Of a DNA stretch of 6,766 nt, positions 5,067-6,766 are shown piece by piece. The stretch covers positions 1 through 6,766 of the forward strand of contig JAOTUX010000058.1 in NCBI GenBank assembly GCA_029863665.1. The letters run 5' to 3'. Both the position numbers and the translations under genes were made by a program. The notes beneath the pieces are model-generated. The model did no database searches and had not been told where the DNA came from. It saw nothing but the letters and a program-made list of their open reading frames with translations. This DNA is from Candidatus Nitrosopumilus sp. Lineage in GTDB: Archaea; Thermoproteota; Nitrososphaeria; Nitrososphaerales; Nitrosopumilaceae. Within the stretch, counting starts at the first letter, position 1; the number at the start of each line of letters is the position of its first letter.

Positions 5067-5278
5067 GAGCAATAATTTTAGTAAAATCTCCAAAAAAACT
5101 CATAGCTGCAAGACTCCGAAAGATCACATCTGTTTCAGATTCTTTTCCAACAAGTGGACAGTTTGATGCAGTAGCAATTATTGATGTTGAACAACTCATT
5201 CAGATTAAAGAAGTTGCCAATCAAATTCAAAAAATTAACGGGGTTGATAGAACAGAAACCATGGTTGAAGTTCAATAA
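5060..5278 (+). CDS. Stand-alone Lrp/AsnC ligand-binding (RAM) domain protein, second copy
   Basis: The 72-aa protein is a second RAM domain: strand VRAIILVKS (2-10), helix PKKLIAARLRKI (11-22), strands SVSDSFPTSGQFDAVAIID (24-42), helix VEQLIQIKEVANQIQKI (43-59) and the end motif NGVDRTETMVEV (60-71), which is closer to the family consensus than copy one. It lacks a helix-turn-helix. No ATG is available in frame near the start; TTG at 5060 gives MVRAIILV, aligning with MRALCLITV of copy one. A Shine-Dalgarno site GGAGGT 9 nt upstream supports it. The gene overlaps copy one by 7 bp, so the two should be translationally coupled and made together, perhaps as hetero-oligomers. The two copies are clearly diverged, so duplication is not recent. 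Confidence 0.83.
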   Translation: MVRAIILVKSPKKLIAARLRKITSVSDSFPTSGQFDAVAIIDVEQLIQIKEVANQIQKINGVDRTETMVEVQ

Positions 5279-5312
5279 CAATGGATTTAAAGAACTTCAT
5301 GGTATAATATTT

Positions 5313-5726
5313 GTGAATATCAAGAAAGTTGGAAATGTTATTTTGGCCGTTAAGGACCTAGACAAATCTCTACAGTTCTATCATGAAATCATAGGACTTC
5401 CTATCAAGAACCAAAGAAGATCTTGGATTGATTTGGGAACATCTGGAGCCTTATTGAGTCTGCATCCAGCATCATTGACAGAGCAACATAGTGGAGGTTC
5501 CATTGAAAATGGCATCACCATAGGATTTCTTGTGGGTGATGTAAAATCTGCAGTCGAAGAAATAAGGGGGAAAGGTGTTAAAATTCATCGGGAAATTGTT
5601 GAAAAAGAAGCAGGAAAAAACGCAGTAATTGTAGATCCAGACGATTATCTAATTTCGTTGTTTGAGCCAATCTTTGACGACAAAGATCAACAAACAAGTG
5701 GATATCAGGGATTTACACCAGCTTAG
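5313..5726 (+). CDS. VOC-superfamily (glyoxalase/dioxygenase fold) protein
   Basis: From GTG at 5313 the protein is 137 aa, one paired beta-alpha-beta-beta-beta module set, as in glyoxalase I and bleomycin-resistance proteins. It begins MNIKKVGNVILAVKDLDKSL, with FYHEIIGLP (22-30), WIDLGTSGALLSLHP (38-52), then the second module GITIGFLVGDVKSAVEEIRGKGV (67-89) and IVDPDDYLISLFEPI (106-120). E117 matches the usual last metal ligand; at position 8 an Asn stands where many members have His, and the second-module start (ITIGF) also lacks His, so metal binding is uncertain. A longer reading from ATG 5181 would run about 100 bp inside the RAM gene and add a non-homologous N-terminus; I reject it. 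It lies 34 bp after the RAM pair, likely cotranscribed. Substrate unknown. The C-terminal 16 residues (DDKDQQTSGYQGFTPA) extend past the fold. Confidence 0.87.
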   Translation: MNIKKVGNVILAVKDLDKSLQFYHEIIGLPIKNQRRSWIDLGTSGALLSLHPASLTEQHSGGSIENGITIGFLVGDVKSAVEEIRGKGVKIHREIVEKEAGKNAVIVDPDDYLISLFEPIFDDKDQQTSGYQGFTPA

Positions 5727-6109
5727 ATTATTTTTTTAATTAAAGAAATAATCTTCTCTAAGTCTTTTTCTTTTTTATTAATTGAAATATAGAAAGTAAT
5801 GTCATTTTTTTGAAGAATTACAATTATTACTTTTTGATGTTGTAAAATCACATGTTCTAATTTTCCAATTGTATTTACTGTATCTTTTCTTAAAGACACA
5901 AGTGTTGAAATTATAAAAAATTCATTTTTTACTTGTTCAGATTTTAAAAGGGGTTTTAGATTTGGATTAACTATTCCAGTCAAAGTCCTACCGTAAACAT
6001 TAATGATTCCCACGTATCTAATGTTAGCAGATATTTTTAAAATGCTTTGGCACTTTTTCCTATATTTTGTTAGAGTATCTTTCCATATATCTGCAGGAGT
6101 TTTCGACAT
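5723..6109 (-). CDS. Thaumarchaeal conserved protein (DUF6659-like), function unknown
   Basis: The 128-aa basic protein starts with a helix (ADIWKDTLTKYRKKCQSILK, 6-25), then a strand-turn-strand (IRYVGIINVYGRTLTGIV, 30-47), a short basic loop (NPNLKPLLK), a helix with ending strand (SEQVKNEFFIISTLVSLRKD, 57-76), and strands LEHVILQHQKVIIVILQ (84-100) and ITFYISINK (104-112), closing with a Lys/Ile helix. It resembles a family I recall as abundant and paralogous in Nitrososphaerota (DUF6659); that name is from memory. The alternating pattern loosely recalls the roadblock/LC7 or profilin-like folds, but this is a guess. The ATG at 6109 is 24 bp after a TATA-like box (leaderless). Its stop overlaps the VOC gene. 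Two overlapping palindromes (6143-6165) lie just upstream of its TATA box and may control it. Confidence 0.78.
   Translation of the reverse strand: MSKTPADIWKDTLTKYRKKCQSILKISANIRYVGIINVYGRTLTGIVNPNLKPLLKSEQVKNEFFIISTLVSLRKDTVNTIGKLEHVILQHQKVIIVILQKNDITFYISINKKEKDLEKIISLIKKII
5725..5754. terminator. Long hairpin spanning the overlapping convergent stops
   Basis: Nine exact pairs (AGATTATTT with AAATAATCT), one T:G pair and three T:A pairs close a 4-nt AATT loop. On the plus strand it starts in the VOC stop codon and is followed by the T-rich runs at 5763-5779. On the minus strand it encodes the last residues of the neighbour. It probably helps end plus-strand transcription and may act both ways. 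Confidence 0.5.
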
Positions 6110-6127
6110 ACTAAAAACTGATTTTGG

Positions 6128-6139
6128 AAATTAATAAGG
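6128..6139 (-). promoter_or_regulatory. TATA-like box of the DUF6659-like gene
   Basis: The minus strand reads CCTTATTAATTT, centred about 24 bp before the ATG at 6109. Spacing fits a leaderless transcript. Confidence 0.45.
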
Positions 6140-6142
6140 ATT

Positions 6143-6165
6143 CTTACTAGTAAGTTTTGAAACTT
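6143..6165. promoter_or_regulatory. Two overlapping palindromes, candidate operator
   Basis: CTTACTAGTAAG (6143-6154) is a perfect 12-bp palindrome. AAGTTT-TG-AAACTT (6152-6165) has perfect 6-bp arms and shares three bases (AAG) with it. They sit 4 bp upstream of the TATA-like box of the gene starting at 6109 and 16 bp past the end of the gene stopping at 6181, so they could be an operator or a terminator-like hairpin of the upstream gene. Confidence 0.4.
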
Positions 6166-6180
6166 AGATTTGAGTATATC

Positions 6181-6558
6181 TTAATGTTTGTTAGAGTTTG
6201 ATTCTTTTTCTAATTTTTTCTTTAATTCTAGATTTTCCTTTAGCAGTTTATCATTCTCAGATTGTAGTGTCTCAACTGAATTTTGTCTTGTATATAGTGG
6301 ATGTCCTGGTGGAATAATTGTAGAATTCATTGACAGTAATCCTGAAGCATATTCTTGATACATACGTTGGAATCCTTGAAGTTTTTGATTAATAGTTGCA
6401 GATTGTTGTGAGAATTGTTCTTTCATAGGATTTTCATATATTTTGAACATTGGATTGACTAGTCTTGGAGGCAATCTAGGGAATTGTAATGCAATATGAG
6501 GTAAATCCGGATTTAATCCATAAAGATCTTGCATATGTTTCATCATCAAATTATCCAT
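6181..6558 (-). CDS. Unrecognised 125-aa protein with C-terminal coiled coil
   Basis: From the ATG at 6558 the protein is 125 aa (MDNLMMKHMQDLYG...). A TTG at 6570 would add four residues, but a TATA-like box centred 23 bp before the ATG supports leaderless initiation there. Residues 15-45 are Pro/Leu-rich (HIALQFPRLPPRLVNP). Residues 43-72 look like an amphipathic helix rich in Gln and Met (MKEQFSQQSATINQKLQGFQ). A Pro-Gly break (TIIPPGHPLY) leads to a C-terminal coiled coil, about 94-119 (VETLQSENDKLLKENLELKK). There is no signal peptide or membrane segment. The order of helical region, linker and terminal coiled coil loosely recalls PhaE-type polyhydroxyalkanoate synthase subunits or phasins, which some Nitrososphaerota possess; I hold that at low confidence. 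No phaC gene is in the window. It is divergent from the CxxC gene. Confidence 0.72.
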   Translation of the reverse strand: MDNLMMKHMQDLYGLNPDLPHIALQFPRLPPRLVNPMFKIYENPMKEQFSQQSATINQKLQGFQRMYQEYASGLLSMNSTIIPPGHPLYTRQNSVETLQSENDKLLKENLELKKKLEKESNSNKH

Positions 6559-6577
6559 AAGTATTATCAATATTTGC

Positions 6578-6584
6578 TATATTT
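6578..6584 (-). promoter_or_regulatory. TATA-like box of the coiled-coil gene
   Basis: The minus strand reads AAATATA, centred 23 bp before the ATG at 6558. This decides the ATG over the upstream TTG at 6570, which would lie only 11 bp away and upstream of the expected transcript start. Confidence 0.5.
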
Positions 6585-6636
6585 CTGCCTTGCTTTAGGC
6601 ATTTGATATAGTCTTTAGCTAAATCTGAGTCATTTT

Positions 6637-6651
6637 AACTCAACTTGAGTT
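6637..6651. promoter_or_regulatory. Palindrome AACTCAA-C-TTGAGTT, candidate operator
   Basis: Perfect 7-bp arms surround one base. It lies in the 137-bp gap between two divergent genes, about 11 bp upstream of the TATA-like box at 6663-6669, the usual place for an archaeal activator or for a repressor covering the BRE. A further TGAGT at 6626-6630 could be an extra half-site. Confidence 0.5.
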
Positions 6652-6662
6652 GATCGCAGATC

Positions 6663-6669
6663 CTTATAG
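6663..6669 (+). promoter_or_regulatory. TATA-like box of the CxxC gene
   Basis: CTTATAG is centred 30 bp before the ATG at 6696, giving a leader of about 4 nt. It is flanked by direct repeats GATCGCA at 6652-6658 and 6682-6688, exactly 30 bp apart. Confidence 0.4.
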
Positions 6670-6695
6670 ATTCCTACTTTGGATCGCATGTACAC

Positions 6696-6766
6696 ATGGT
6701 CGAATCAAAAAATTGTCTTAAATGTAAAAAAAACATTAAAGAAAAAGAACTTCATAAAATTGTAAT
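6696..6766 (+). CDS. Start of a CxxC protein, cut by the window edge
   Basis: Twenty-three codons are visible, starting MVESKNCLKCKKNIKEKELH. The C-x-x-C at residues 7-10 followed by Lys-rich sequence suggests the first knuckle of a zinc ribbon or similar small metal-binding domain, in a basic, possibly nucleic-acid-binding protein. The rest lies outside the window, so no family can be given. The ATG at 6688 in another frame meets a stop within 26 codons and is unlikely. The TATA-like box 30 bp upstream and the palindrome further upstream support a genuine gene start here. Confidence 0.6.
   Translation, partial: MVESKNCLKCKKNIKEKELHKIV

Noticed and set aside
1..6766. CRISPR array, transposase, integrase or att site at tRNA-Phe
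   Set aside because: No regularly spaced repeats, no mobile-element protein, and no second copy of the tRNA 3' end were seen in the window.

Overview
The window is AT-rich archaeal chromosome, most likely from an ammonia-oxidising Nitrososphaerota (Thaumarchaeota) of the Nitrosopumilus type. The evidence is a tRNA-Phe without an encoded CCA, TATA-like boxes centred about 22-30 bp before many start codons (leaderless architecture), an archaeal-type ornithine cyclodeaminase (LOR/SDH, TIGR00300-like), stand-alone Lrp/AsnC ligand-binding (RAM) proteins, and a secreted Ig-like protein with a Y-rich repeat that I associate with this phylum. The assignment comes from recognising sequence patterns, not from a search. 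The gene density is that of an ordinary core or semi-core region. I see no IS element, integrase, CRISPR array, toxin-antitoxin pair or phage gene.

Layout, left to right. At 44-745 (-) is a secreted Ig-like protein whose frame stays open past its TAG to the window edge, so it may be truncated. At 879-2102 (-) is the ornithine cyclodeaminase, and at 2160-2507 (-) an unrecognised 115-aa protein. A 78-bp divergent promoter region follows, then an unrecognised 99-aa protein (2586-2885, +). This converges by 4 nt on a two-gene minus unit: an HDDC2/YfbR-like HD phosphohydrolase (3113-3646) and a 74-aa helical protein (2882-3106). Divergent from it is a PduO-type cob(I)alamin adenosyltransferase (3734-4270, +). 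Next come tRNA-Phe(GAA) (4314-4387), a Lys-rich bipolar small protein (4550-4792), and a compact plus-strand group: two tandem RAM-domain proteins (4827-5066; 5060-5278, TTG start) and a VOC/glyoxalase-fold protein (5313-5726, GTG start). That group converges by 2-4 nt, under a 30-nt hairpin, on a thaumarchaeal conserved protein (5723-6109, -). Last are a coiled-coil-tailed protein (6181-6558, -) and the first 23 codons of a divergent CxxC protein (6696 onward, +).

Functional themes. Recognisable metabolism is amino-acid interconversion (ornithine to proline), corrinoid activation (adenosylcobalamin) and nucleotide housekeeping (HD 5'-nucleotidase). The RAM pair and the small unrecognised proteins look regulatory or lineage-specific. 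The points most worth a second look are the possible nonsense truncation at the left edge, a C:C mismatch in the T-stem of tRNA-Phe, the hairpin over two overlapping stop codons, three palindromic or repeat-bearing promoter regions, and the translationally coupled RAM tandem. I do not see convincing evidence of a novel multi-gene system; the findings are individual leads.
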